Positions 35,885 to 44,107 of a stretch of DNA of 52,600 nt are shown in pieces. The stretch is from an uncultured Collinsella sp. GTDB taxonomy: Bacteria > Actinomycetota > Coriobacteriia > Coriobacteriales > Coriobacteriaceae. Position numbers and translations under genes: made by a program. The notes below the pieces were generated by a model that was not told where the DNA came from, did no database searches, and saw nothing but the letters and a program-made list of their open reading frames with translations. The stretch lies in contig URXE01000005.1 in NCBI GenBank assembly GCA_900551815.1, forward strand, positions 1 to 52,600, in the 5' to 3' direction. The first letter of the stretch is position 1. Each line of letters begins with the position of its first letter.

Positions 35885-35923
35885 ATTGCGGCAAAGGGGC
35901 TGTTCCTTTGCCGCAATTTTTTT
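35885..35923 (+). terminator. Rho-independent terminator
   Basis: The arms ATTGCGGCAAAGG and CCTTTGCCGCAAT are perfect complements and are followed by TTTTTTT. Confidence 0.92.
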
Positions 35924-35936
35924 CATCATCTGTTGA

Positions 35937-36003
35937 AACGCTTTAACACTTTTGACGTTCTCACGCGTTTTTTGTTTCAAAAGCGTTAGGATGGGACTTA
36001 TAG
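35937..36003 (+). promoter_or_regulatory. Promoter region of the alcohol dehydrogenase gene
   Basis: The inverted copies AACGCTTT (35937-35944) and AAAGCGTT (35980-35987) flank an A/T-rich stretch. A -10 TTATAG (35998-36003) lies 17 bases after TTTCAA. The inner inverted copy then overlaps the -35 to -10 spacer, as a repressor site might. The TGAAACGCTTTA context resembles LacI/cre-type operators. Confidence 0.35.
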
Positions 36004-36046
36004 CGTGGGGCGTAATGGATGCCCCACACACGATGGGAGGCTATCA

Positions 36047-37213
36047 ATGGCTAATCGTTTCGTTCTCAATACCATCTCTTATCATGGTTCCGGCGCCATC
36101 AAGGAGATCCCCGGCGAGCTCCAGCGTCGCGGCTACAAGAAGATCTTCGTCTGCTCCGACCCCGATCTGGTCAAGTTTGGCGTTACCGCCAAGGTGACCG
36201 ACGAGCTCGACGCCGCCGGCATCGCTTGGAGCCTCTACTCCGAGATTAAGCCCAACCCCACGATCCAGAACGTCAAGGACGGCGTCGAGGCCTTCAAGGC
36301 CGCCGAAGCTGACGCTATCGTGACCATCGGTGGCGGCTCCTCCATGGACACCGCTAAGGCCATCGGCATCATCATCAACAACCCCGAGTTTGCCGATGTC
36401 CGCAGCCTCGAGGGCGTTGCTCCGACTAAGAACCACGCCGTGTTCACCATCGCCGTGCCGACGACCGCCGGTACCGCTGCCGAGGTGACCATCAACTACG
36501 TCATCACCGACCCCGAGAAGGTCCGCAAGTTCGTGTGCGTCGACACCAACGACGCCCCCGAGGTCGCCGTCGTCGATCCTGACATGATGGCTTCCATGCC
36601 CGCCGGCCTGACCGCTTCCACTGGCATGGACGCTCTGACCCACGCCATCGAGGGCTACACCACCAAGGGCGCTTGGGAGCTCTCCGATATGTTCCACTTT
36701 GAGGCCATTAAGCTGATCAGCGAGAACCTGCGCGACTCCGTCGCCGAGGCCAAGTCCGGTCAGCCCGGCTCCGGCCGCGAGGGCATGGCTCTTGGCCAGT
36801 ATGTCGCCGGCATGGGCTTCTCCAACGTTGGCCTGGGCATCGACCACGCCATGGCTCACACCCTGTCCGCTCACTACGACACCCCGCACGGCGTCGCCTG
36901 CGCCATGCTGCTGCCGATTGCCATGGAGTTCAACAAGCCGGTTTGCGCCGAGCGCCTGGCCAAGGTCGCCGTCGCCATGGGCGTTGACACCACGGGCATG
37001 AGCACCGACGACGCCGCCGACGCCGCCATCGCCGCCGTCAAGCAGCTTTCCGCCGACGTGAACATCCCGCACGTCTGCGAGGCCATGAAGGCTGACGAGA
37101 TCGAGGTCCTGGCCAAGGACGCCATGGCCGACGCCTGCTTCCCGGGTAACCCGCGCGAGGCGACGCTCGACGACGTCATCGAGCTCTTCAAGAAGATCTG
37201 CCCGGCTGCCTAA
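36047..37213 (+). CDS. fucO: Iron-containing alcohol dehydrogenase, lactaldehyde reductase-like
   Basis: This 388-residue protein aligns by eye with E. coli FucO along most of its length. Shared phrases include MANR at the start, NNPEFADVRSLEG, TTAGTAAEVTINYVITD, TGMDALTHAIEGY, EMALGQYVAGMGFSNVGLG-type sequence and GNPREATL near the end. GGGSSMDTAKAIG is the NAD-binding turn. The metal-binding His residues sit in DALTHAIEGY-type, MAHTLSAHYDTPHG and related positions. FucO reduces lactaldehyde to 1,2-propanediol during anaerobic fucose or rhamnose use. No fucose genes are nearby, so the natural substrate is uncertain. Confidence 0.88.
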   Translation: MANRFVLNTISYHGSGAIKEIPGELQRRGYKKIFVCSDPDLVKFGVTAKVTDELDAAGIAWSLYSEIKPNPTIQNVKDGVEAFKAAEADAIVTIGGGSSMDTAKAIGIIINNPEFADVRSLEGVAPTKNHAVFTIAVPTTAGTAAEVTINYVITDPEKVRKFVCVDTNDAPEVAVVDPDMMASMPAGLTASTGMDALTHAIEGYTTKGAWELSDMFHFEAIKLISENLRDSVAEAKSGQPGSGREGMALGQYVAGMGFSNVGLGIDHAMAHTLSAHYDTPHGVACAMLLPIAMEFNKPVCAERLAKVAVAMGVDTTGMSTDDAADAAIAAVKQLSADVNIPHVCEAMKADEIEVLAKDAMADACFPGNPREATLDDVIELFKKICPAA

Positions 37214-37220
37214 CTTGGTT

Positions 37221-37350
37221 CGGCGGGCCCCTGCCCGTTAGCCCCACAATCGTCCTCGGACATGTCGGAAGCCCCCGCTGCGCACTTCGTGCGGCGGGGG
37301 CTTCCTCCGTCCTGCGGAAAGATTGTGGGGCCAACGGGCAGGGCCCGCCG
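37221..37350. repeat. Nested 130-base palindrome
   Basis: The outer arms of about 30 bases (left starting CGGCGGGCCC, ending CCCCACAATC at 37251) pair with 37321-37350, with one bulged base and one mismatch. Inside lies a second hairpin, GGAAGCCCCCGC (37267-37278) with GCGGGGGCTTCC (37294-37305), topped by GCGCAC-TTC-GTGCG. There is no T-run. It fills the gap after fucO and looks like a mobile palindromic element rather than a simple terminator. Confidence 0.85.
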
Positions 37351-37469
37351 GCTCGTTATCGTGGCGGGCGCAGTTTTGGGGAGCTCGATGGGTCATCTCG
37401 CTAGGTAAAAAGATGGTTCGCGGTGGTATTGTTGCTGTGGGTTTAATTCGATGCGAAAGGGTGACTTTG

Positions 37470-38498
37470 GTGTCCAAGATGGATTCTACGCTCTCCTACA
37501 TTACTGACCAGTTGAAGGCGCTTACCTCGATTGCTTCACCTACCGGCTATACCCGTGCGGCGACTGATTATCTGATGGAAACGTTGCGCGATATGGGCTT
37601 TGGCCCCGAGCGTTCCAATAAAGGCAACGTACTGGTCGAGCTTGGCGGCGAGGGCGAGCCGCTCGTGTTGGCGAGCCATGTCGACACCCTGGGCGCCATG
37701 GTGCGCTCCATTAAGGACAATGGTCGCCTGCGTCCCACGACGCTCGGCGGGCATCAGTGGTCTACGGCCGATGGCGAGAACTGCACCGTCTACACGCGTG
37801 ACGGCAATGTGTACACGGGCGTGGTCCTCAATACCGAGCCTTCGGCGCACGTGGCCGATGAGCCGGTCAAGACCATCGAGAAGAACATGGAAATCCTGCT
37901 CGATGAGAATGTCGACAGCAAAGATGATGTGCTCGAGCTGGGCATTCAGACGGGCGACATCATCGCTATGGATCCGCGTACCACGGTGACGGAAAGCGGC
38001 TACATTAAGAGCCGCTTCCTGGATGACAAACTGTCGGCGTCGATTCTGCTGGGTCTGGCCCGCGCCGTTGCTGACGGCGAGGTGACCCTTTCGCGCAAGG
38101 TTTCGCTGCTCTTTACGGTGTACGAGGAGGTCGGCCACGGCGGTGCCTTTGTGCCGGCTGACACGCGCGAGATGATCAGCGTGGACATGGGCTGCGTGGG
38201 TGACGACCTGGGCTGCACCGAGCGCATGGTTTCGATTTGCGCCAAGGATTCGGGCGGCCCGTACAACTACGACCTGGTAACCACGCTGTCCAACATCGCG
38301 CGCGAGCTGGAGCTCGATTACGCCATCGATGTGTACCCGCACTATGGCTCCGACGTCGAGGCCACGCTCTCGGCCGGCTACGACATCCGTCACGGCCTGA
38401 TCGGCCCCGGCGTGTACGCGAGCCACAATTACGAGCGCAGCCACATGGACGGCGTGCGCAACACCTACGAGCTGGTCCGCGCCTACGTCCAGCGCTAG
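37470..38498 (+). CDS. M42-type metallopeptidase (glutamyl aminopeptidase/endoglucanase M family)
   Basis: The GTG at 37470 (342 residues) has AAAGGG eight bases upstream; ATG 37479 is the next option. Metal and catalytic motifs of the M42/M20-like fold are present: ASHVDTLGAMV (about residue 70), SRFLDDKLSASI, TVYEEVGHGGAF and ISVDMG. Near the C-terminus, GVYASHNYERSHMDGV supplies the last His. The start LKALTSIASPTGYTRA is typical of M42. These are cytosolic aminopeptidases forming large tetrahedral particles. The terminator follows directly, so it is a single-gene unit. Confidence 0.87.
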   Translation: MSKMDSTLSYITDQLKALTSIASPTGYTRAATDYLMETLRDMGFGPERSNKGNVLVELGGEGEPLVLASHVDTLGAMVRSIKDNGRLRPTTLGGHQWSTADGENCTVYTRDGNVYTGVVLNTEPSAHVADEPVKTIEKNMEILLDENVDSKDDVLELGIQTGDIIAMDPRTTVTESGYIKSRFLDDKLSASILLGLARAVADGEVTLSRKVSLLFTVYEEVGHGGAFVPADTREMISVDMGCVGDDLGCTERMVSICAKDSGGPYNYDLVTTLSNIARELELDYAIDVYPHYGSDVEATLSAGYDIRHGLIGPGVYASHNYERSHMDGVRNTYELVRAYVQR

Positions 38499-38534
38499 GG
38501 GAAGCGGTTCATAGCTTGGCTGACCAATTGCTCT

Positions 38535-38560
38535 AAGGCCCGATTTCTCGGGCCTTTTTT
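38535..38560 (+). terminator. Rho-independent terminator
   Basis: GGCCCGA and CTCGGGCC arms with a short loop are followed by TTTTTT. Confidence 0.9.
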
Positions 38561-38575
38561 CGCTTCATTCTGTTT

Positions 38576-38586
38576 AGTATTATACT
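38576..38586 (+). promoter_or_regulatory. Possible operator/-10 before the HipA-like gene
   Basis: The small palindrome AGTATTATACT contains TATACT, a good -10 box, in a strongly A/T-rich stretch 55 bases before the gene. Autoregulation by the protein's own HTH domain is possible. Confidence 0.35.
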
Positions 38587-38639
38587 GTATGTAACTAATT
38601 AACTTAACGTTTGGAATACTTAACGAGGTGATGCGGTGT

Positions 38640-40013
38640 ATGGATACGTCTGAGTACTTGTCTATGGGTGATGCTGCCCGCCTGCTGGGCGTTACGAAAG
38701 CCCGCATATCTCAACTTGCCTCATCGGGAACGCTCGCGTGCGATATTGTGGGCGGACGGAAGATGGTCGAGTACAATTCCGCGGTCGCTTATCAAAAGGT
38801 CCGCAAACGTGGACGTCGTCCTGCGGCCGATGTGGGGCGCAAGTTTACGCTGATGTCCGCCGATTACGAGGTCGCTCGTGTCTCATTTGATCCGACGCGT
38901 GAGTTTCCCTTCGAAATCGCCGAGGTCCTCGATGCGCAACGAATGCCGTTTGGCACGTGCTCGAGCTCTTCTCCTACGGTGAATAAACGGGAGCTCAACG
39001 TGTGGTGGAGCCATCGGTCGGTGCCTGACGTCCGCCCTGGGCTTATTTCGCGCTACCGCGAGCTGGGGATTGCTAACGGCGTTGAGGTGCCGGTTCAGTG
39101 CCTGGGTCTATCACTTTCGGATTGTTATTGGCTGCGGCCGACCGATTGCGCCGAACTCAAATGGCAAAACATTAATTACTTCGAGAACGAGTTTGAGCGA
39201 TCGGCGCCCGAGGGGCGTTCGGGTTGGCTGGAGGGCATCGGTCTTAAAAATCCCGACAACACATCCGAGGGCGAGCTTCCTAAATCGTGGATGATTCGCA
39301 ACGGTGTTCGCGTTCTGGTCAAGGGGTGTGGCGTGGGCGACCAACGACCCTTTAACGAGGCGGTCGCAACAGCTCTGCATCGTCGTTTGCTTTCCAAGGG
39401 GGAGTTTGTTCCTTACACGGTTGAGCGCATGTTCGATGGCCCTGCGTGTCTGTGCGACGACTTTCTTGATGGCCGCGAGGAATACGTTCCGGCTGTTTAC
39501 GTTAAGGGCGCACTTGCTAGCCAGCGGGGAAACTCGACATACGATCGATACTGTCGCTACCTTGGCAAGCATGGTGCCGATGAGGCCGCTGTGAGAAGGT
39601 CTATGTCGCAGGTGATTGTCTGCGATGCCCTTTTGGCCAACAGCGACCGCCATTGGCGAAACTTCGGCATCATCCGCAATGTCGATACCCTGGAGATAAG
39701 GCCTGCTCCGCTGTTCGATAGCGGCAATTGCCTGTGGTACAACGTACCAACTGCCGTGCTCGCAGCTGGGGAGTTTGGGTTTTCCGCTAAGCCGTTTGGG
39801 CCCGACCCTTCCGTCCAGCTGGCGCTTGCGGACTCGCTCGATTGGTTCGATCCATCGCGGCTCAACGGATTTGTTGATGAGGCGATCGAGATTCTTTCGC
39901 AGAGCGAATGGGCGACGGCGGAGGGTCGACTCGAGGCCATTTGCCGCGGCCTCGAGCGTCGCGTAATCGAGGTTAGTGCCGCTGTTGAGGTGCTTCGACA
40001 CGTGCAGCGATAA
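38640..40013 (+). CDS. HTH domain fused to a HipA-like kinase
   Basis: The ATG at 38640 (457 residues) has GAGGTG nine bases upstream. Residues 1-65 are a MerR/excisionase-type helix-turn-helix (LSMGDAARLLGVTKARISQLA, then GGRKMVEYNSAVAYQ). The rest resembles the HipA/CtkA kinase family. A VRVLVKG segment may hold the ATP lysine. The catalytic loop is DALLANSDRHWRNFGII (NSDRH-x-x-NFG) and the metal aspartate is in APLFDSGNCL. HipA toxins usually have a separate HipB antitoxin; here DNA binding and kinase are one chain and no second gene is next to it. The gene ends 8 bases from the convergent mnmA stop. Confidence 0.82.
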   Translation: MDTSEYLSMGDAARLLGVTKARISQLASSGTLACDIVGGRKMVEYNSAVAYQKVRKRGRRPAADVGRKFTLMSADYEVARVSFDPTREFPFEIAEVLDAQRMPFGTCSSSSPTVNKRELNVWWSHRSVPDVRPGLISRYRELGIANGVEVPVQCLGLSLSDCYWLRPTDCAELKWQNINYFENEFERSAPEGRSGWLEGIGLKNPDNTSEGELPKSWMIRNGVRVLVKGCGVGDQRPFNEAVATALHRRLLSKGEFVPYTVERMFDGPACLCDDFLDGREEYVPAVYVKGALASQRGNSTYDRYCRYLGKHGADEAAVRRSMSQVIVCDALLANSDRHWRNFGIIRNVDTLEIRPAPLFDSGNCLWYNVPTAVLAAGEFGFSAKPFGPDPSVQLALADSLDWFDPSRLNGFVDEAIEILSQSEWATAEGRLEAICRGLERRVIEVSAAVEVLRHVQR

Positions 40014-40021
40014 ACCTGCGG

Positions 40022-41119
40022 CTACTTAAGTGCGCCGGTCACCGTGCCGCCGCCCAGGACGATGTCGCCGCGATAGACTACAACGGCTTGGCCGGGGGCG
40101 ATGGCTCGCTGCGGCTCGTCAAAAGTCAGCAGCATTTGCCCGTCTTCGCCGCGCGTAAGGGTCGCTGCCTGGTCTTTCTGACGGTAGCGGTACTTGGCAC
40201 CTACGCGAATGCCGCCGGCGTCGAGCTCCGCCTCCATGCGCGTATCCGGCGCGCTCCAGATCCACTCATCGGCCGTGAGCGCTGTGGCCGCCAGGTCCTC
40301 GGCCTCGCCCAGATGCACGGTGTTGTTGGCGGCATCGACGCCCGTCACATACACGGGATGCGCCATCGCGACGCCCAGGCCCTTGCGCTGGCCGATGGTG
40401 TAGCGCAGCGCGCCGTTGTGGCGCCCGACCACGCTGCCGTCGCGCCACACAATGTCGCCCGGTGCAGCGGGATGTCCGCAGCGGCGCTCGATATAGCCCG
40501 CGTAGTCACCGTCTGGAATAAAGCAGATGTCCTCGCTTTCGGCCTTCTGGGCGTTGGTAAAGCCCTGCTCGGCGGCTATTCGGCGCACGTCGCGCTCTTT
40601 GTCTAGGCCTGCCAGCGGAAAGATCGTGTGCGCCAGGCGCTCCTGCGTAAGCGAATACAAAAAGTAGCTTTGGTCCTTTTTGGGGTCCTCGCCGCGATGG
40701 AGCTGCCAGGTGCCATCTGCCGCCTGGCTTGTTTTGGCGTAATGTCCCGTTGCGATGTAGTCGCAGCCCATGTCCAGCGCCGCATCGAGCAGCGCGCCAA
40801 ACTTAATGTGGCGGTTGCAGATAATGCACGGATTGGGCGTCAGCCCCTCCTGGTAGGCGTTCACAAAGCGCTCGATAACGCTATGGTCGAAGGTCTGTTG
40901 CAGGTCGAGTACGTGATGGGGGATCCCCAGGCGCTCGGCGACGGCCTTTGCATCGGCGATGTCGCGGTCGACCTTACTCATGCCCGTGATGGGATCGGGC
41001 GCGGGGGTGAGGCGCATGGTGGCGCCGACGCATTCGTAGCCCTGGCTTTTGAGCAGGTACGCGGTCACGCTGGAATCGACGCCGCCGCTCATGGCGACGA
41101 GCACGCGCTTGTTGTGCAT
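40022..41119 (-). CDS. mnmA: tRNA-specific 2-thiouridylase
   Basis: The ATG at 41119 (365 residues) follows AAGGAG; the frame continues upstream without support. The PP-loop AMSGGVDSSVTAYLL is at the start, the catalytic Cys lies in NPCIICNRHIKFG (about residue 100), and a second Cys is in SEDICFIPDGDYAGY. The C-terminal beta-barrel (QRKGLGVAMAHPVYVTG) is complete. MnmA makes the 2-thio group of U34 in Lys, Glu and Gln tRNAs with sulfur from a desulfurase. It lies downstream of cysK on the same strand, but a terminator separates them. Confidence 0.96.
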   Translation of the reverse strand: MHNKRVLVAMSGGVDSSVTAYLLKSQGYECVGATMRLTPAPDPITGMSKVDRDIADAKAVAERLGIPHHVLDLQQTFDHSVIERFVNAYQEGLTPNPCIICNRHIKFGALLDAALDMGCDYIATGHYAKTSQAADGTWQLHRGEDPKKDQSYFLYSLTQERLAHTIFPLAGLDKERDVRRIAAEQGFTNAQKAESEDICFIPDGDYAGYIERRCGHPAAPGDIVWRDGSVVGRHNGALRYTIGQRKGLGVAMAHPVYVTGVDAANNTVHLGEAEDLAATALTADEWIWSAPDTRMEAELDAGGIRVGAKYRYRQKDQAATLTRGEDGQMLLTFDEPQRAIAPGQAVVVYRGDIVLGGGTVTGALK

Positions 41120-41148
41120 GGGGAGGTTCTCCTTGGTGGCATGCGGCC

Positions 41149-41187
41149 AAAAAAGAAAAGCGGCGCGGGAGGCTGGTTCCGCGCCGC
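41149..41187 (-). terminator. Rho-independent terminator of cysK
   Basis: On the minus strand the arms GCGGCGCGG and CCGCGCCGC are followed by TTTTCTTTTTT. It lies between cysK and mnmA. Confidence 0.88.
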
Positions 41188-41300
41188 AGACATTGTAGCA
41201 AGTTCGGACGTCTCGTGGGACACCCTGTTGGGATGAGCCCAGGCTGCCAGAAGAGAGGGTAGACCGGCGTGCCTTGGGCCTATCGACAAGTGACGGGCCC

Positions 41301-42239
41301 TTAGTCCTGGAACAGTGCCGTGGACAGGTAGCGCTCGCCGGTGTCGGCAAGCAGGGCCACGATGGTCTTGCCCTCGTTCTCGGGGCGCTTGGCCAGCTGC
41401 AATGCGGCCCACACGGCGGCACCGGACGAAATGCCCACGAGCACGCCCTCCTTGTGGCCCACGGCGCGGCCGGTCGCAAAGGCGTCGTCGTTCTCGACGG
41501 GAATGATTTCGTCATAGACCTGGGTGTCGAGGACGTCGGGCACAAAGCCGGCGCCGATACCCTGGATCTTGTGCGGGCCGGCCTGACCCTTAGAGAGCAC
41601 CGGGGAGGTGGCGGGCTCGACGGCGACAACCTGAATCTGGGGGTTCTGCTCCTTGAGGAACTCGCCCACGCCGGTCACGGTGCCACCGGTGCCAACGCCG
41701 GCGACGAAGATGTCGACCTTGCCGTCGGTGTCGTCCCAGATCTCGGGGCCGGTCGTGGCCTTGTGAATGGCCGGATTCGCGGGGTTCACAAACTGGCCGG
41801 CGATGATGCTGTTGGGAGTCTCCTTCTGCAGCTCCTCGGCCTTGGCAATAGCGCCCTTCATGCCCTTGGAGCCGTCGGTGAGCACGAGCTGCGCACCGTA
41901 TGCCTGCATCAGCTTGCGGCGCTCGACGGACATGGTCTCGGGCATGGTGATAATCACCTTGTAGCCGCGGGCGGCCGCCACCGAGGCGATGCCGACGCCG
42001 GTGTTGCCGCTCGTGGGCTCGATGATGGTGTAGTCGCCGCCGCGCACGAGCTTGCCTGCCTTCTCGGCCTCGTCAATCATGTTCTTGGCGACGCGGTCTT
42101 TAACGGATCCGGCGGGGTTGAAGTATTCCAGTTTGACGAGCACGCGAGCCTTGAGGTCCTCGTCGGCCTCAATGTGGGTGAGTTCCAGAAGCGGGGTGTG
42201 GCCGATAAGCTGATCGATGGATGTGTAAACCTTGCTCAT
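41301..42239 (-). CDS. cysK: Cysteine synthase A (O-acetylserine sulfhydrylase)
   Basis: This 312-residue PLP enzyme has the PLP lysine in NPAGSVKDRVA (about residue 46), the substrate loop EPTSGNTGVGIA, the phosphate-binding GTGGTVTGVGE and the late SSGAAVWAAL. It joins sulfide to O-acetylserine to make cysteine. GGAGG precedes the ATG. The gene is divergent from an Rrf2-family regulator, an arrangement that suggests cysteine- or Fe-S-dependent control. Confidence 0.96.
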   Translation of the reverse strand: MSKVYTSIDQLIGHTPLLELTHIEADEDLKARVLVKLEYFNPAGSVKDRVAKNMIDEAEKAGKLVRGGDYTIIEPTSGNTGVGIASVAAARGYKVIITMPETMSVERRKLMQAYGAQLVLTDGSKGMKGAIAKAEELQKETPNSIIAGQFVNPANPAIHKATTGPEIWDDTDGKVDIFVAGVGTGGTVTGVGEFLKEQNPQIQVVAVEPATSPVLSKGQAGPHKIQGIGAGFVPDVLDTQVYDEIIPVENDDAFATGRAVGHKEGVLVGISSGAAVWAALQLAKRPENEGKTIVALLADTGERYLSTALFQD

Positions 42240-42311
42240 GGTGAACCTCCAAAGTGTTCAAGTTGCTGGTTGCCGTGTGGTTTTACGGTGTGTCTAGCAG
42301 CTAAACCCATA

Positions 42312-42324
42312 AACCTTATAGGTT
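42312..42324. promoter_or_regulatory. Small dyad between cysK and the Rrf2 gene
   Basis: AACCT-TAT-AGGTT lies in the 253-base divergent gap, about 75 bases before cysK. A second CCTA/TAGG pair follows at about 42363-42380. Both are candidate sites for the divergent Rrf2 regulator. Confidence 0.3.
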
Positions 42325-42492
42325 GTTCGTTTGGCTGCTGGCAAGCATAGTAGACACTAAAGCCTAGTAATGCAATAGGAAATAGAAGATTATTACGAGT
42401 CGATAAACCATCTTGACCGGAACGGGTATTTCCAAAGCCAATTTTTCGGCTAGAATTTCAACGGACTAAAAGACCGAAAGGCAGCACTATAT

Positions 42493-42921
42493 ATGTTGGT
42501 TTCTACTAAGGGCAGGTACGCCCTGCGCGTTATGGTCGATCTGGCCGAGCACCAGGCGGCCGGTCGCATCCCACTCAAAGAGATCGCGGCGCGACAGGGG
42601 ATTTCCGAGAAATATCTCGAGAACATCTTGGCTACGCTCGTGCGCGCCAATATGCTTTCGGGCATGCGTGGCAAGGGCGGCGGCTATGTGCTCACGCGCC
42701 CGCCCGAGCAGTACACGGTGGGCGAGATCTTGCGCCTGACCGAGGGCAGCCTGGCGCCGGTCGCCTGCCTGGATGGCGACTGCAAGGGTTGCTCGCGATC
42801 TGATGAGTGCCCCACGCTCGACGTGTGGAAGAACCTGGACAAGCTCATCAACGATTACCTCGACGGCGTGACGCTCGACCAGCTCGTCGCCCCCAGCGAA
42901 GGCTACGACTACGTCATCTAG
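42493..42921 (+). CDS. Rrf2-family transcriptional regulator (IscR/CymR type)
   Basis: This 142-residue protein has the family's start MLVSTKGRYALRVMVDLA, a winged helix (IPLKEIAARQGISEKYLENIL) and the wing GGGYVLTRPPEQYTVGEIL. Four Cys follow in ACLDGDCKGCSRSDEC (about residues 92-106), the place where IscR binds a 2Fe-2S cluster. CymR-type members use no cluster but sense cysteine synthesis through CysK. The divergent cysK fits either a CymR-like or an Fe-S-sensing role. Confidence 0.9.
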   Translation: MLVSTKGRYALRVMVDLAEHQAAGRIPLKEIAARQGISEKYLENILATLVRANMLSGMRGKGGGYVLTRPPEQYTVGEILRLTEGSLAPVACLDGDCKGCSRSDECPTLDVWKNLDKLINDYLDGVTLDQLVAPSEGYDYVI

Positions 42922-42926
42922 CCCAC

Positions 42927-42957
42927 CTGCCATTTGGGGACGGGGTGGAAATGGTAG
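42927..42957. repeat. Hairpin with GGGACGGGG loop
   Basis: CTGCCATTT and AAATGGTAG (one G-T pair) enclose GGGGACGGGGTGG. The loop core is shared with 34934-34968 but the stem is different. Confidence 0.65.
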
Positions 42958-42989
42958 ATTTTCTTGCCCTCTGAGGATTGACAAATAAG

Positions 42990-43025
42990 AAGGTCGCCCA
43001 TTTTTGCGATGGGCGGCCTTTGATT
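42990..43025. terminator. Terminator between convergent genes
   Basis: AAGGTCGCCCAT and ATGGGCGGCCTT pair with one G-T wobble around a seven-base loop, followed by TGATTT. It serves the Rrf2 gene and perhaps the convergent holin-like gene. Confidence 0.7.
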
Positions 43026-43056
43026 TGCTCCGATGCGTTTGTGTGCCGGGGGCGTT

Positions 43057-43422
43057 TTACTCTTCGGCGATGCTGTCGAGGATGCTGCGCATGATGGACA
43101 CCAGGATGCTGCCCATAAAGGCCGAGCCAAAGCCGGCGATGGAGATGCCGACGCCCAACAAGTTGACCGACAGGTAGCTGGCGAGCTCCAGCATAAAGCT
43201 GTTGAGCACGAGCTGGAAAATGCCGAGCGTGATGATCGTGAGCGGCAGCGAGATGACCGTGAGGAACGGTTTGACGAACGAATCGACGATGTTGAGGAAC
43301 AGTCCCACAAAGGCAAAGCAGACCCAGACCTCGGCAAAACCGAAGGGTTGGATACCGGGGACGAGGAACGTGGCGATCGCGATGGCGATCGAGGTGAAGA
43401 GCCAGTTAAGCATAAAGCGCAT
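43057..43422 (-). CDS. Phage-holin-4-like small membrane protein
   Basis: This 121-residue protein has four hydrophobic segments (FTSIAIAIATFLVPG, VCFAFVGLFLNIV, LTIITLGIFQLVLNSFML, GIGISIAGF-type end). The motif KPFLTVISLPLTIITLG is typical of the 'phage holin family' (YvlD-like) proteins. These are chromosomal membrane proteins found in many non-lysogenic bacteria and are not evidence of a prophage. AAAGGA precedes the ATG. Confidence 0.88.
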   Translation of the reverse strand: MRFMLNWLFTSIAIAIATFLVPGIQPFGFAEVWVCFAFVGLFLNIVDSFVKPFLTVISLPLTIITLGIFQLVLNSFMLELASYLSVNLLGVGISIAGFGSAFMGSILVSIMRSILDSIAEE

Positions 43423-43747
43423 GGCGTGAATCCTTTCTTGCGCCGGGGTTGCTGGCGTCGCGTGAAGCGGCTTGCGGCGGCGACTTGGATGGTTGCGCGG
43501 GCGCGCCGCGGTGTTTGGGCGCCCATTGTCTCAAATATTCGTGGAGCTTACGTGCGCATTCGGTTTCTAAACGGCGTTCGTCCTGAAAAACGTGCCGCTG
43601 ACAGAGAGTCTTGTCGCTTTAGTTTGGTGGTGTGCTACACTGCTACGGGCAAATAGCCCATGCATAGTTTTATTGCATATTTACGGGCGAACGATGCCCG
43701 ATGTCAGTATCAACTTTGATGCCTTATGGCGGGTTTGGCGGTGATCG
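43423..43747. other. Gap between holin-like gene and yerC
   Basis: No gene is supported. Near the right end are two small hairpins, GGGC-AAATA-GCCC and GGGC-GAACGAT-GCCC (about 43647-43702), possibly a leader of the next gene. A TACACT at 43636-43641 could be a -10 box. No clear Shine-Dalgarno lies before 43748. Confidence 0.4.
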
Positions 43748-44047
43748 ATGAATATCGAGAACATGTTTGACAAGCCTGATGTCAAGCAGCTGGTCCACGC
43801 ATTTAGTCTTTTGGATGACGAGAACGATATCCAGGCGTTTTTAACCGATATCTGCACGCCGCGCGAGATTTGCGATCTTTCTCAGCGCCTGCAGGTCGCG
43901 CGCTATCTGGACGAGGGCGAGCCCTATGTTGAGGTTCAGGCCCGCACCGGCGCTTCGTCCACCACGGTGAGCCGCGTGTCCAAGGCGCTTAATGGCGAGT
44001 ACGGTGGCTATCGCAAGATCCTCATCAAACTGGAGGATGGCGAGTAG
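43748..44047 (+). CDS. YerC/YecD-family TrpR-like protein
   Basis: This 99-residue protein fits the TrpR-related YerC/YecD family. It has the helix pair LTDICTPREICDLSQRLQVARYL and the helix-turn-helix VEVQARTGASSTTVSRVSKAL, ending GGYRKIL. It probably binds DNA; targets in this group are unknown. It is followed closely by a terminator and so is a single-gene unit. Confidence 0.9.
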   Translation: MNIENMFDKPDVKQLVHAFSLLDDENDIQAFLTDICTPREICDLSQRLQVARYLDEGEPYVEVQARTGASSTTVSRVSKALNGEYGGYRKILIKLEDGE

Positions 44048-44072
44048 GCCAGCGGTAAAAACAAATTGCGCA

Positions 44073-44100
44073 GAACCGTCCCTTCGGGGGCGGTTTTTTG
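44073..44100 (+). terminator. Rho-independent terminator
   Basis: AACCGTCCC and GGGGCGGTT around TTCG-type loop, then TTTTTT, just after the yerC-like gene. Confidence 0.85.
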
Positions 44101-44107
44101 ATTCCTC

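Noticed and set aside
43057..43422. Prophage holin
   Set aside because: The family name is historical. No phage structural, lysis or integrase gene is near.
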